From the NCBI RefSeq assembly GCF_905475395.1, contig NC_058338.1, forward strand, positions 96,395,435-96,459,434: a DNA stretch of 64,000 nucleotides, written 5' to 3'. Shown one piece after another: positions 18,681 to 31,600 of this stretch. A program made the translations under genes and the position numbers. The notes beneath the pieces are model-generated. The model ran no database searches, was not told where the DNA came from, and saw only the letters and a list, made by a program, of their open reading frames with translations. Every line of letters starts with the position of its first letter. The first letter of the stretch is position 1. Source of the DNA: Chrysoperla carnea (Eukaryota; Arthropoda; Insecta; Neuroptera; Chrysopidae).

Positions 18681-18767
18681 AATTTCTCAACGTTTTTGGA
18701 CTGTTTAATTCAGAGTTATCCAGACTTACTAAGGCTGAATTAGACAGTCCAAAAACGTTGAGAAATT
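18681..18767. repeat. short perfect inverted repeat, 24-bp arms
   Basis: AATTTCTCAACGTTTTTGGACTGT at 18681-18704 is exactly complementary to 18744-18767. Inner TTAATTCAG/CTGAATTA extends the stem. Confidence 0.85.
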
Positions 18768-18956
18768 TGGAGTAATTCAGAGTTCCTAAGACTTTTTCAG
18801 AATTTCTAAGAGTTATTAAGAGTTTCTAAGAGTTATAATTATTTCTTCAAATATTTTTCCTACCAGGGTAGACCTTTTGTTCATGAACATCATGCCTACA
18901 ATTTTGGTCCCTGCAATTTTTCTATTTAGTGCAAATGCAAAACGAGGTACTGAAAA

Positions 18957-19142
18957 ATGTTTGATTATCGCAAAGTAGGGCTTAAATTTTCTGTTTTATG
19001 CCACAACTGCGACTTAGAAACGTACCAGCGTCAGAACAAGTGTCCACCGACCCTCTTGAGTGAAGTCATCGATAGTAATGATGAAGAATCAGATGATCCA
19101 AAATTAGCCGGACTATCGACTAAACGTTCCAAACGGGCATAA
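18957..19142 (+). other. unrecognised small ORF, 61 codons
   Basis: Hydrophilic, cysteine-containing (CHNCDLE) and acidic (SNDEESDD), ending KRSKRA-stop. Base composition is less AT-rich than the surroundings. No family recognised. It could be the end of a transposon protein. No start context supports it as a host gene. Confidence 0.2.
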
Positions 19143-19325
19143 TTCAAAGATTTGTCAAAAGTGTACTGAAAAAAAATTAATTTCTATTTTTTTCTTTTAA
19201 TAGTTAAACAGTTTATTTACACCTTCCCTTACCGTAAGCGTACATCCCAAAAATATGAACCTTACAAAAAGGTCAGCATCCAAGTTATTGCAATCTCTAT
19301 AGAATATTTAGGTTTAGTTCCACCT

Positions 19326-19635
19326 CTTTTCGGGTCTACATCGAAAAATATCGATTATAGGAAAAAATTGATAAGGACCAAAATTTTAGGACAATTTATT
19401 TCAAATAACTTTGGTAGAAACCATTTTTCGTGTAAACTTGAAAATAAATGAGCTATTCAATAAACAAAAATTCAACCCTTCTTTTCGGGTCTAATTCGAA
19501 AAATATCGATCCTAAGGAAAAACTGATAAGGACCAAAATTGTAAGAAATTTGATTCCAAACAACTTTGGTAATAACCATTTTACGTGTAAAGTTGAAAAT
19601 AAACGAGTTATTCAATAAACAAAAATCCATCCTCA
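19326..19635. repeat. tandem direct repeat, two 155-bp units
   Basis: CTTTTCGGGTCTA.. recurs at 19326 and 19481 with similar downstream sequence (AAAAATATCGAT, TGATAAGGACCAAAATT, AACTTTGGTA, TTCAATAAACAAAAAT). 19640-20130 shows no feature. Confidence 0.85.
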
Positions 19636-20129
19636 AATTCAAGATGGCGGATGACGCAACAGGATTGGAATTCTAAAAACCGAAATGTAAACTACCAGTG
19701 AGTCCCTCTAACGATTTCCGAAGGAAAGCTTTTCCAGGTTCTAATTTCAAGATCATCAAGAATTCAAGCATCATCAACATGTTGAGGTATAGATAATGTT
19801 AAAACATAGGAATGCATGTCAAATCGTACTGGACAACATACTGATGTGTATTTCTAAATAGAAGCATAATAAAAAACATTTAAGTAAAAAATATTTTGAT
19901 TTTATTAAAATAAAACACAAAAATTAATTAAAAATACTCTTTAGCCCATGAAAATATTATCAAATGAAAAATATTGAATAAATCGATATCATTTGGATCA
20001 CTCAAAATTATTTTGGTTTGAATTAAAATAAAAAGAAAAACGTTAGCATGAATCTGAGAGTATTCGGTTTTTCAATTAAAAATCTTCGCCATGCCTATTG
20101 CTGAGAGGTGACTAGATCTGTAACACGAA

Positions 20130-20900
20130 AGGTTTCAGTGGGACCCATTTCAGCAACTTCTCAGATAGTCAGGCCGCAGTTCGCACCCTTGAGTCGTCAA
20201 TTTATGAATGTTTCGAGGAATTGAACCGCATGGCATTGAATAACACAGTCAAAATGATCTGGATACCGGACCACTCAGGTGTTAAAGAGAATAAAGGAGC
20301 AAACTCGTTGGCACGAGTGGGATCGTCTCAAACGTGCCTTTCACCTGAGCCTGTCATTCGTAATTTATCGAATCAAGAAATGGCTACAACAAGCTCATCT
20401 TGATTACCGGGACTTTGCACAGGGCATGCGACAGACCAAACTGTGTATAACCACAGCTAGGACATTCGATTGTCCTCTTTTGAAACTCACTAGAGCAAAG
20501 TTGAGAAGGGTGGCGGGCTCTTGATAGGACTCTATTGATTGAATTACTACCTTCATAACATGGGGGGTCTCTGATGATTGTAAGGCCTATATGGAAGATG
20601 ATGAAACCTCCATACATGTTATTTGCATCTACAGAAACCTGCAGGATGTCTGGTTTAGAATTTTTGGATCCGAAACCTTGATTCATTAATCCTGGGAGAA
20701 ATCCCGGCGGAGAAACTGTGGGTTTTCTGCGTGCCGCCTGACCTTGACAAAATTATATAGTTCCATCAGCTTAAAATAGCATCTCTTACCCGGAGATGTC
20801 TCGCCTTCGGGTGACAGGTTGTTCCCAAGGAGGGCACAAAGATCTAGGATTCTAGAAAACTATTTGAGGTACCCCTTTTATGTATTATTATTATTATCAA
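20130..20900 (+). pseudogene. LINE 3' end with RNase H remnant
   Basis: The reading frame shows RNase H motifs (FSDSQAAV, then WIPDHSGV..NSLARVGS). It then shifts frame into the same C-terminal region as 3995-4528, ending with a knuckle remnant and TATTATTATTATT (20884-20896). It has several frameshifts and stops. It belongs to an RNase H-bearing LINE clade (I/R1/LOA type). The tail lies about 45 bp beyond the Z3 stop, so it forms part of the Z3 3' flank. Confidence 0.75.
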
Positions 20901-20943
20901 GTGAAATTTCTGTTTTAAATTACAGAAACTGTATCATGTTTGG

Positions 20944-21143
20944 TCATTGAGGAATGAAATTATTCAGACAATTTTCTGAATGAGTTTTCATATGACTATT
21001 GAGTGCATGTTTCTGACTATAACTTTTCCCACATTTTCCACAACTGTATGGTTTTTCTCCTGTATGAACTCGTAAATGCATTTTTAAGTTATCTGATTTC
21101 ATAAATGCTTTGTTACAGTATGAGCAAACATATTTTCGTTCTC
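20944..21143 (-). CDS. Z3 exon C: fingers 9-10 and stop
   Basis: 200 bp, [37 protein letters not shown], tail NNFIPQ-TGA. A 65-bp intron separates it from exon A. Confidence 0.88.
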
Positions 21144-22537
21144 CTAAAACATCAGAAAGTTTCTTCGTACAGTATTTACTTTAGAATAAAAAATGCATTA
21201 AATTTTACCTGTATGAACTTTTTCATGTTCACGTAAACAATCCTTTCTTTTAAACTTTTTATTACAAAGATCGCAAGAATAATTTTCATCCTCTATATGT
21301 GAACGCTTGTGTTTATTTACAGCATCTTTCGTCTTAAATGGTTTTTTACAAATATCACATTCAAATTTTCTTTCATCTGAATGCATAACCAAATGTTTTT
21401 GTAATCCATGGCTATCACAAAATTTTTTATCTAAAATCACCAGGTAGTACATATTACGATATTGACAAATAAAAATTTATGGATGAAATAATCCACCCAA
21501 CGAGTGGAAACCTTAAAAAACTACGGCCCATAGAAAAAACTGAAACACGAGAATATGGTTTATTCATTGTAGTGTGATCAAATAAAAAAAAATGGCGTCA
21601 ATTTTTAGATAATTCTGAGTTCGGAGAAAAAATTGAATTTAGTAGATAATTATGATACAAATTGAAGAAACTAAAATCTAACATTTTTTGATGGTCGGAA
21701 AGGGTCCAAAAAAAAATGGTAAAGTGGCCTAATCCAGTCTTTCGCGTCAGACACCGTCGGATGGAGTTAAAAATAAAAAAGAGTTTAATAAGCTTAGGCG
21801 CCGTAAAAAGGTGAAAAAAATGAGCTGCGAATGAACCCGATTGGCCCATCGATGTCCCCACAAATTGCAAAAAACCATCGATTTTGCTCGAAATTTCAAA
21901 ACTTCATAACTCTTGTTGTTTTAAAGCTTCAAAGCTGAGATTCAAATGGATTGTAGCTTTTGTGCCCATGAAGTATCACACACAATCGAACAGCAAGATC
22001 GAATGTATACTTTTTGCAAACCGCAGCTGAATTAAAAAAACAGGACTTTTGTAAAATGGCCCTAAAAAAGCTGTGGTGCGGTAACGCGCTATTTTTTTTA
22101 CGCGATCATATGCTTCAATAGTTAAAGTAATACCTACTAAAGCGCCAACCTCTTATCTTTAGTAAAAGTTACTAAAATATTAATTTTAAATTACTTAAAT
22201 TATTAAATTAATATCTGGATGACCGAGCTTTGCTCGGTTATTCGCCAATAGATGTCAGCAAGAGTCATATTTTTCACTTTAGACTACTCAAACGCCTCCT
22301 TTTTGTTATGTTATAATTCATCAGACATCTATTGGTGTATAACGTAATTAATGAAATACCTTGCATTGTATTTCATTAATTACGTTATACACCAATAGAT
22401 GTCTGATGAATTTTTCATGGAAAGACGGATAAAACGACATTTCTGATAAATGAAACCTAGCTAGATCGACTTATCGCCCCAAAAAACCCCTACATACTCA
22501 TTTTCATGAAAATCGTTGGAGCCATTTCCAAGATCGT

Positions 22538-22630
<93 letters not shown>

Positions 22631-25600
22631 CAAGAATTGCTCGTTTAAATATATAAGATATAACATTAAAAATAGGATGGGAGTAATGGGAGCAATTATT
22701 AAGAGACAGAAGTTACGTGACATTATTATATGCATTTAATATTGTGATTCACTTACTATATTGAACTTTTGCTGCTATTTAGCTGCCTTGATGGATTATG
22801 TTTTGCTCTTTCGTAATGCAAGAGTAAAAATTTTGTCGTATAATACCTTATTGTAACTGTATTTAACACATATTCTTTGCATGTGAATTTAATTGTTGCA
22901 TTTGCCGTTAACAGTTTGAATAATTCCTAGTACTTTCATAAGTGACTGCTAAATTTAAATAAATAAATATAAATTGAGTTGATTACTGTCAATTAAATTG
23001 CAAGTTGCAAGTTAATTTTCGAACATTATTACTACTATCGATTGTGCAATCTGCGGCAAGGACGCTTCTATTGGTTCCGTTGCTATTAAGAAGCGCGGAA
23101 TAAAATCGCTAATTAATGCTAGCCATCGTCGTAAAGATAAGATGTACTTGAAGTTTAAGAAGCAATGCCCCGTTATCGTCCACAATTCTTGCAGAGCATC
23201 ATATTTACGTGAATCAAATATCAAGCTGGCCTTGAAGAAGCAGAAAAGTGCTAGTACATCATTAGATCATCCCGAGCCGAACTTTAATTTCGATTATGAA
23301 AATCTGTGTCTATTTTGCACTGAAGATGCATCACCCGAGTATGAGAAAATTTTTACTCTTGCCTTACGAAAGAGCAAAACATAATCCATCAAGGCAGCTA
23401 AATAGCAGCAAAAGTTCAATATAGTAAGTGAATCACAATATTAAATGCATATAATAATGTCACGTAACTTCTGTCTCTTAATAATTGCTCCCATTACTCC
23501 CATCCTATTTTTAATGTTATAATTTAATAATTTAAGTAATTTAAAATTAATATTTTAGTAACTTTTACTAAAGATAAGAGGTTGGCGCTTTAGTAGGTAT
23601 TACTTTAACTATTGAAGCATATGATCGCGTAAAAAAAATAGCGCGTTACCGCACCACAACTTTTTTAGGGCCATTTTACAAAAGTCCTGTTTTTTGAATT
23701 CAGCTGCGGTTTGCAAAAAGTATACATTCGATCTTGCTGTTCGATTGTGTGTGATACTTCATGGGCACAAAAGCTACAATCCATTTGAATCTCAGCTTTG
23801 AAGCTTTAAAACAACAAGAGTTATGAAGTTTTGAAATTTCGAGCAAAATCGATGGTTTTTTGCAATTTGTGGGGACATCGATGGACCAATCGGGTTCATT
23901 CGCAGCTCATTTTTTTCGCCTTTTTACGGCGCTTATTAAACTCTTTTTTATTTTTAACTCCATCCGACGGTGTCTGACGCGAAAGACTGGATTAGGCCAC
24001 TTTACCATTTTTTTTTTGGACCCTTTCCGACCATCAAAAAATGTTAGATTTTAGTTTCTTCAATTTGTATCATAATTATCTACTAAATTCAATTTTTTTC
24101 TCCGAACTCAGAATTAAAAAATTCAAAAAGTTAATTTGATCACACTATTGGACGCGGTCTTATACCCTTAATTTTATTTTTTAGATATCAAGGACGGGTT
24201 AATTAGTGTAAAGTTAAATCCAAGTTTGTGGAGTTGTAGCCCTTGTTCTTCGGCCGCCATATTGGAAAAAGAGTACAAATGATTTCTATGGTTTATCTGA
24301 CAAACTATACGCCTCACAAAAAATTGATGAAAACAAATTAATAAATTTTCTATTGTAGGCAGACCATTTAAGGATTTTTCATGGTAACTTTTGGGGGGCG
24401 GGATGAAAACTAAATAAAAAGGAGGGTTTCGGCACATAATTTAAAACCGTAATAAAGTGCATTCTCAGGAGAGGGGGGAGAAAAGCGAGTTATAATGCTA
24501 TCAATCAATTGATAGCCACTCAGTCAATTGTTTGTTTATTATAAGGTTTTCGAAAAAAAGTTATTCTTTATAAAAATTTCTACTTTCGAAAATTATAACA
24601 ATCAGCTATTCACTTTTGACATCGAAAGTACATGGTGCCACAAATTGAAAAAGTTCGATAAGAATGTTAAGGTCGTTTAGACCATTAGAATGAATAATAA
24701 GGGAAACGGTTCAAACAAACACTCCCGAGATATGTTGTAATGTATTTAAAGAATTTTTTAAAAGAATAAGTAGGTAACTGTTGTTACTTACGACGACAAT
24801 AGTGATTGTATTTGTAATGTAATGTATGAAATATAGATGTTTTGTATTAATTATTTTGTTACATATCATTTAACAAATAAACATTTGAATTAATGACTGG
24901 TTAATTTAGATAATAATAATAGATAACGTATTTTATACGTAGGATTTGCAAAATTTATTTTAAAATTGAAGTGGTCAAAACATTCTTCAGTTCTTTTTTG
25001 CCTCAACGCTATTTAAATACACTCCTACATATCTCGGAAGTGATTTCTTGAATCGTTTCATTTATTTTCTGTTCTAAATGGTCTACATTTTTAAACGACC
25101 ATTAATATTCCAATCGAATTTTTTCATTTTGTAGCACCCTGTACATTCGAAGTCAAAAGTGAATAGTTGACGGTTAATATTTTCGAAAGAGGAAATTTTT
25201 ATAAAGTATAACTCGTTTTCGTAAACCTTATAATAAAAAAGTTTTCCATATGTAGCTTAACTTGAATAGACATGCTGTATATTTTATATATTTTGCAATA
25301 TGTTCCATTGGTTTTTTTTCATGGCTTTTTCCACAAATTATTAAATAAATATTGAAACGTTTCTTGCCTCAAACATAGTTTGAAGCTGGCCATGCACGCA
25401 CACGTAAATATGTGATTGATAATTGTTTTTTTGTGACGCATTCAATACGATGTTAATTTGTGTTAGTTGAATAAAGGATTTTATTATTTATTTCTTCTAC
25501 TAGATCACTGCAGCGTATATAAAGAGGAAGTGATAGCTATTAACGAGGCATATGACTCACTGGTTAAGACTTAAGATTTTTCTAAGAACATAAAAGAGAA

Positions 25601-28600
25601 CGCAACATCTTTAAAACAAACAAAAAATATAGTTACTTAAATATACAGGACCAAAAATTTTTTTAACACACAATTTTACCACAATTTTAAACAGCTGCTG
25701 TATCTTTCCGAAAAATTATCGAATTTTGAATTGCAATAGCTCGTTAGAAAATTTGTTCTATCTAATTTTGGAATATATTGTTCACTCCTTTTCGCTTTGC
25801 ACGGAGAGTTGAAATTATGAGATGTATTATCCCAAAATTTTATATAAAGTTTAGAAGCGTACCAAAATTTTAGAAAATATTTTCCAACAAATTTGTTAAG
25901 ACCACTCGCAAGTTGTTTATTTTTCTTGAAAAAGAGCTATAAAAAAATTTCCATACGAGCTTTTTAGACCAAGATATTTGCTTTTCAAGCAAAATTGGCA
26001 CTTCTGGATTTAAAATCATATATATATATATTAAAATAATTATCGCACTGAAATTTTTTAAATATCGTTCGAAAACTTAAACTGTCTTCGTTTAACCTCT
26101 AGCATATTGTTTTGTAAAAACTTTCATCACTTCGCCTCTTTTCGTTTTTAAAAAAATGTCAAAAAACATAATTTTTCCACATTTTAGGCGTTTTTTCATC
26201 TGGCCACCATTTTATAAAAAAGAGCGTTATCAAAAATCTCATTATGCTCATTAGAAAACTTGTGCTTTCTAGTTTTGGAATCTATTACTCAAAAATTTTT
26301 ATCATCTCTTGCCGCTTTGTACAGAAGATTTAATTTATTTTTCAACAAATGTTTTAAAACCACTCGAACGTTTTTTTATTTTATTTATTGTTTTTTGAAA
26401 ATGAGCTATCAAAAATTGCCCTACGAGTTTAGTGCCCTAGTAGTGTGTTTGTGCTTAAAATATGGAGAAATTATTTTTTGACTTGTTTTAAAAAAGAAAA
26501 CTGGTAGAGTAATAAAAGTTTTTACAAAACAATATGAAAGGGTTTAAGAGAAAAGAGTTTAAGTTTTCGAATGATTTGAAAAAAATTTCAGTGTGATTAT
26601 TTCAAAAGATACAGGATTTTAAATTCAGAATGACAATTTGTCTTGGAAAGCGAATATCTAAGTTCCAATAGCTCGTACGGAAATTATTTATAGCTCATTT
26701 TCAAAATAAAAAAACAAGCTTTAGAGTGGCTATAACAAAGTTGTAAAATAATTTTTAAAATTTTGGTACGCTTCTAAACTTAGTGATTTTAGTGAACATT
26801 TCTCACCCTACCCACTCTCCGCGCAAGTGGCAAAGGATGATAAAAATTTTTGAGAACCTATTTCAAAACTAGAAAGTACAATTTTTCAAACGTGATATTG
26901 CGATTCAAAATTCGATGATTTTTCGCTGAGATAACGCTGTTTTTTAATTTTGTAAACTTTGTTTCTTAATAGTATATTACTTAAATAAATCTGACAACGC
27001 TACAACTAATACTACTATATAATGTCCATTTGTGTTTACTGTAGTAGTATCAACATATCATGGTAACAGCACACAGACTAAATTCAACAAAGTTTCCAAT
27101 TGTACAATTCACCTCTGGATTATACAAAATATTCATCAAAAAGTAATCTCTGTTTCTTGTGTTTTCGTAAACTAAACGGTCAATTAATTCTTTTTTAGCT
27201 CAAATATCCTACTTTGTTTATTTATTATTGAATGTTTTCGAAAAAAAAAACACCACTCGTAAAAACTTTTCTCTTGGTCGAGAGATTATGTTAGAGCGGT
27301 TTTTCAGGGCTTAATCTCTTCGCCGGGACTTCTTCTATCATGATATTTTAGCAGCAATTAATATTTTTTAATTTTTGATGCTGCAATTGGGCCTCGAAAA
27401 AAGTGCATTTTTTTGGAATGGGTTTTTTGCGTAAAAAGTAAAACTCGCAGAGCTCTAAAACTTTACTAATAAATATTAACTTTACTAAAAAAAATATTTG
27501 CAATTGTTATATTTCGTGAAACGATGGCTATGATCCCGTTGAAATCGAGTGTTTCTGCATTCCAAACAAATGCACTTTTTCAAGGTCCTATTTCGACATA
27601 AGAATTGAAAAAATTTCACTTACTGCTAAAATATCATGTTAGAAGAAGTCTACACGAAGAGATTAAGTTCCGAAAAACCAATCTACTATAATCCTTCGAC
27701 CAAAAGGAAAGATTTTTACAAAAGGTGTTTTTTTTTTTGGGAAAAAATTCCCAAATTTTTTTCCAAAACTTATCACTCATAATTTCATCAAATATCAACT
27801 TTAAAATCGAAAAAGATAAAAAGTTATAACCAAAATTAAAAACGACTATTTTCGGTCAGTTTATTAAGTTTTCTTGGCACCTACGCATCCAAATCGGATT
27901 TACCAGACGTCAATCGACAGGTTTTTGTTGAGATCTATAACCTTCCTATTTAATTTTTTTACATTGGACTTCAAATTTTTTTTATCGCAGGAAACTTTGT
28001 TTTTGATTTTTGCGAATTTTTTAGACATTCTAAATTAGACTATTAGCCGCAAACATAAAACGCTATGTTTCTTGGCTTGTTTTCTTAGATAACAACGTAT
28101 TTTTTGTTTTCTGATAGCAATTTTTTCAAATATAACATTAGGCCTCCGTGGATTAATTGTATTAAACACAATTAACTTTGAGCTAGTATATCAATGCAAC
28201 TTCCAAATGTAATATCGCAAAACATACCTATCTCTATCCTTTCGATTTGGATTTGTGAACAGATTTTCTTTTTTTTTTTTTTTTTTGAAAATAGTAACAA
28301 CACATTTGATTGAAATTTAAAGTAAATATTTACCACATTGAGTACATTGATATGGTTTTTCTCCCGTATGTCTTCGAACATGAACAATGTAATTCGTACC
28401 ATTCGCAAACGCTTTTCCACAATATGTACATAAAAAACGTTTATGCCCATGAGTCTGAAATAAACTATAAATGTATTTTTATGAAATCATGTATAGGTCG
28501 CAGTTCGCAAAACGTGGGGATCGCTATTCTGAATAGACGTATAAAGGTGGATGCACGAGCATTTGTTTGGTTATATTTTATAATCCAAACTGATTTGTCC

Positions 28601-31600
28601 ACCAGAGGTCATTGAACAATCAATTTATGCTCCATCTGAAGTTACACTGGTAACTACTTTATTGAAATCTATTGTTGCTCACTGACTGGTCATACGCATA
28701 AGTTACAAGATTGACCCAGCACGGTAAAAGCTAGGGGGGCATTGTGTGGCATTGTCCTATTTTGAAATCACAATGCTCTATATTAAAAATACCAAAAACT
28801 AAGATAAATTATTATAATTAAATTGTTTGTTCATAGTTTCAGATAAAAAAAATTGTAGCGATAGATATCTACACTTTTCCGAACACACCACAGTTTGTGA
28901 TATTTATTTTATCCTGATATATTATAAATGTGAAATTTTGTGAGGATGAATGAATGTATCAAAATAATTATAACTGAAAATCCGTAGGTATATATTTTAA
29001 ACATACAGGACATGTTACATTTGAGAGTTACAAATTCCGACCATTTTTTCTTTAGATTATATACTAGCTATGCTTGCCTATATACATAACGGGTTAAGGG
29101 GTTGTTTAAATCATTCTAATCAATCCGAACCAATTGCTATTCCTATATATTTTATATGTTTCCCTACAAATGTTTGTTTGTTTGTTTGTTTCTTACGCTT
29201 TCACTCAAAAACTACCGAATGGATATGAATGAAACTGTGAAACTGTACAACAATATTACTCATACATCCGAATAAGACATGAGCTATGATTAATAAAAGA
29301 TAAATTAAAAAAAAAAATTTAATTTAAGTTAATCTGACATTTTACTGCTCCATCTATGATTATCATTTTGAACCATAAAAAATTTCTGTAAAAAATTGAA
29401 ATATTAAATGAATTTAAATAAATTCATGGCCATCTTTTCTGATATACTCAATGAATTATGGCTATCTTAGACTTATAAAATTGAAAACTGTGCGTATATT
29501 TTGGCTGTGTAAAACAATCCCTTCGAGTGTTATGGAAGAGGGATAAGTGAGATCAAGAGAGCTGGAGGCTATAAAGCGGTGGTTGTTACTTTTAAGCACA
29601 GTGAAGCGGATGGGTATCAAGCTAGTTATTATAATTCTTTGTTCTGTGTATAGATGGCTTTTGAATCGTCATCACATGAAACGATGGGTCTATTTAATTA
29701 TAACCCTAATAGCCACTTTAGCTTAAAATTGACTGTAATTTGATGATGAAATTATCTTTAATTTGCTGTCCGAATTTGCCGACAATTTGACAGCAAAATT
29801 TGAAAATAAAAATTTGCGGTTAATTTTTCTTCAATTTAACTTTACGAAATGTAATTTTTTACGAAAAAAAAAGTCGGTCAAGTTCATTCTTACCATTTCA
29901 GAAGGTAAGCAAATTTATACATAAAATTGTCTACAATTTGACGGTAAAACAATATTTAACAATTTTTCAAATCAAGTTAACATTAAATTTGACATAAAAT
30001 TTGCCTGAAAATTGACGACAACTTTTTTCTAATCAACTTTTGAAGTAAATTTGCATTCTAATTCAAGCAGTAAATTTACGTCAAAATAGCAAGTTGCAAA
30101 CAAATTTTCGTAAAAAATGAAAAAGTCCGAAGTTGATGGAAACTTGACGAAAAATTCAAGGAAACTTTCGAGAGCAAATCAACTATGATAAATTTTTTAC
30201 TTCCGCCCTACCTGTAACCAGTGCTGTCCTACCTCAAATTTACCACTAGTTACAGTCCTGACCTAGTAAAGAGTCATTATCAGTTATTCATATAAAAGTG
30301 TACATTTTCGTTTTTTTCATTTCATTTAACATTGTCTAGCATAGAATGCAATTGTCTCCGTGCTAACATAGGTGGGCTGATATTTTACGATTTTCAAAAT
30401 TGTGTAATTTGTGGAATTCTTATCGTTTTCTATAGTTAACCAAAGATACACAACAGTCAAACCTGGGTAAGTGAGAGTAATAGCCAGGACCCGTCATTTT
30501 AAGCTCCCAAAACCTCTATTAGCGAGAAACAGAAACCTCTGTAAGAGAGTCGTTTTTCCCTCACGGACCTCCGTAAGTGAGACTGCAACTTATCTATACC
30601 TCTATAAGCGACAATAATTTTATCATATTACATATTTACTACATTCGTGCTTGCATTGACTGGTTATTGCTGCGTAACTCTATAAGTGAGAAACGCTACC
30701 TACCCATGTACCTGCATTAGCGAGAAACTCGGGTTAGTGAGAAACCTCTATAAGCGAGAATGAGATTGCACTCCCTTGAACTCTCGCTTGTCCAGGTTTG
30801 ACTGTATTCGTTTTCATTTTAAATTAACGGTTAAACTCGCACTTGAAACATAGCTAAGAACATTCTTCATTAAATTATCTTTCAAACGAAACAAACAAAC
30901 AAAAAATCGATTCATCCGTTTAGGCGCTACGATGTCACAGACAGACAGTCGCACATAGCGGTCAAACTTATAACACCCCCTTTTTGAATTCAGGAGTTAA
31001 AAAAGAGCATTTATACAGCATTGTGATCCGGGATCGGACTGCAAAATAATTTGACCCATCGGATACCGACTCAAACAAACACGTAAAAACAATGAGCTAT
31101 GGCAACCCAACCGGACCAGTTGCAAGGGGTTACGTTGCGAACTTCGGTAACAAATTACCCTGGACTACGAGCTTAAAATTCTAGTAACATATATATTTAC
31201 CTCTATGTGCGCAGAACAAGATCGTACACTTTTAAAAGTTTTGCCACATATTTTGCACGTGGTATTTTCACGAACATCTTTCAAATTAATATTAGATTCC
31301 TCTTTTAATTCTATATTTGCGTCTTTTAATTCTGCATTTGTCTCTTTTGATTCTTCTTTGACAAAAATGAATTCTTTTGTGGTTGTAATTTCATTTTCAG
31401 TCACTGAACTGTCTTGATTGAAAATACAATGTGAATAGTAATTAAAAGAATTATCTTCATTTTTAAAATCATCATCTTCATCAATTGAAACTTCTACTTT
31501 TATATTTGGTTGTGCATTTGTAATAATTTGTTCTAATAATTTTTCAGTTGATAAATATTGAATTTTAAATTTATACGATTGTTCTAAATGCATGATACAT

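Larger units (their letters stand above)
22207..22658 (-). mobile_element. Helitron/Helentron-like non-autonomous element Hel2, copy 1
   Basis: On the minus strand it begins TCTTATATATTTAAACGAGC, has a (TA)n block, a core with GACATCTATTGGCGAATAAC, and a 3' hairpin ACCGAGCAAAGCTCGGT followed by CATCCAGATAT. The layout (TC start, microsatellite near the 5' end, 3' stem-loop, no clear target duplication) fits Helitron/Helentron derivatives. The same 5' and 3' sequences bracket 45771-47603. Confidence 0.6.
21570..24147. mobile_element. DNA transposon with about 0.8-kb terminal inverted repeats
   Basis: It starts TAGTGTGATCAAAT and ends ATTTGATCACACTA, flanked by TTG on both sides (possible 3-bp target duplication). 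The left arm is 21570-22206 plus 22659-22838, the right arm about 23343-24147; the left arm is split by a Helitron-like insertion that the right arm lacks. The unique centre (22840-23340) carries a cysteine-rich ORF. No DDE transposase was recognised, so the superfamily is open. It lies in the Z3 B-A intron. Confidence 0.75.

Noticed and set aside
22490..22739. ORFs on both strands encoding Ile-Tyr repeats
   Set aside because: They are translations of the (TA)n microsatellite.
21570..24147. CACTA (EnSpm) transposon because of CACTA/TAGTG termini and a 3-bp flank repeat
   Set aside because: The termini are in the opposite order (TAGTG at the left, CACTA at the right), and no CACTA transposase is visible.
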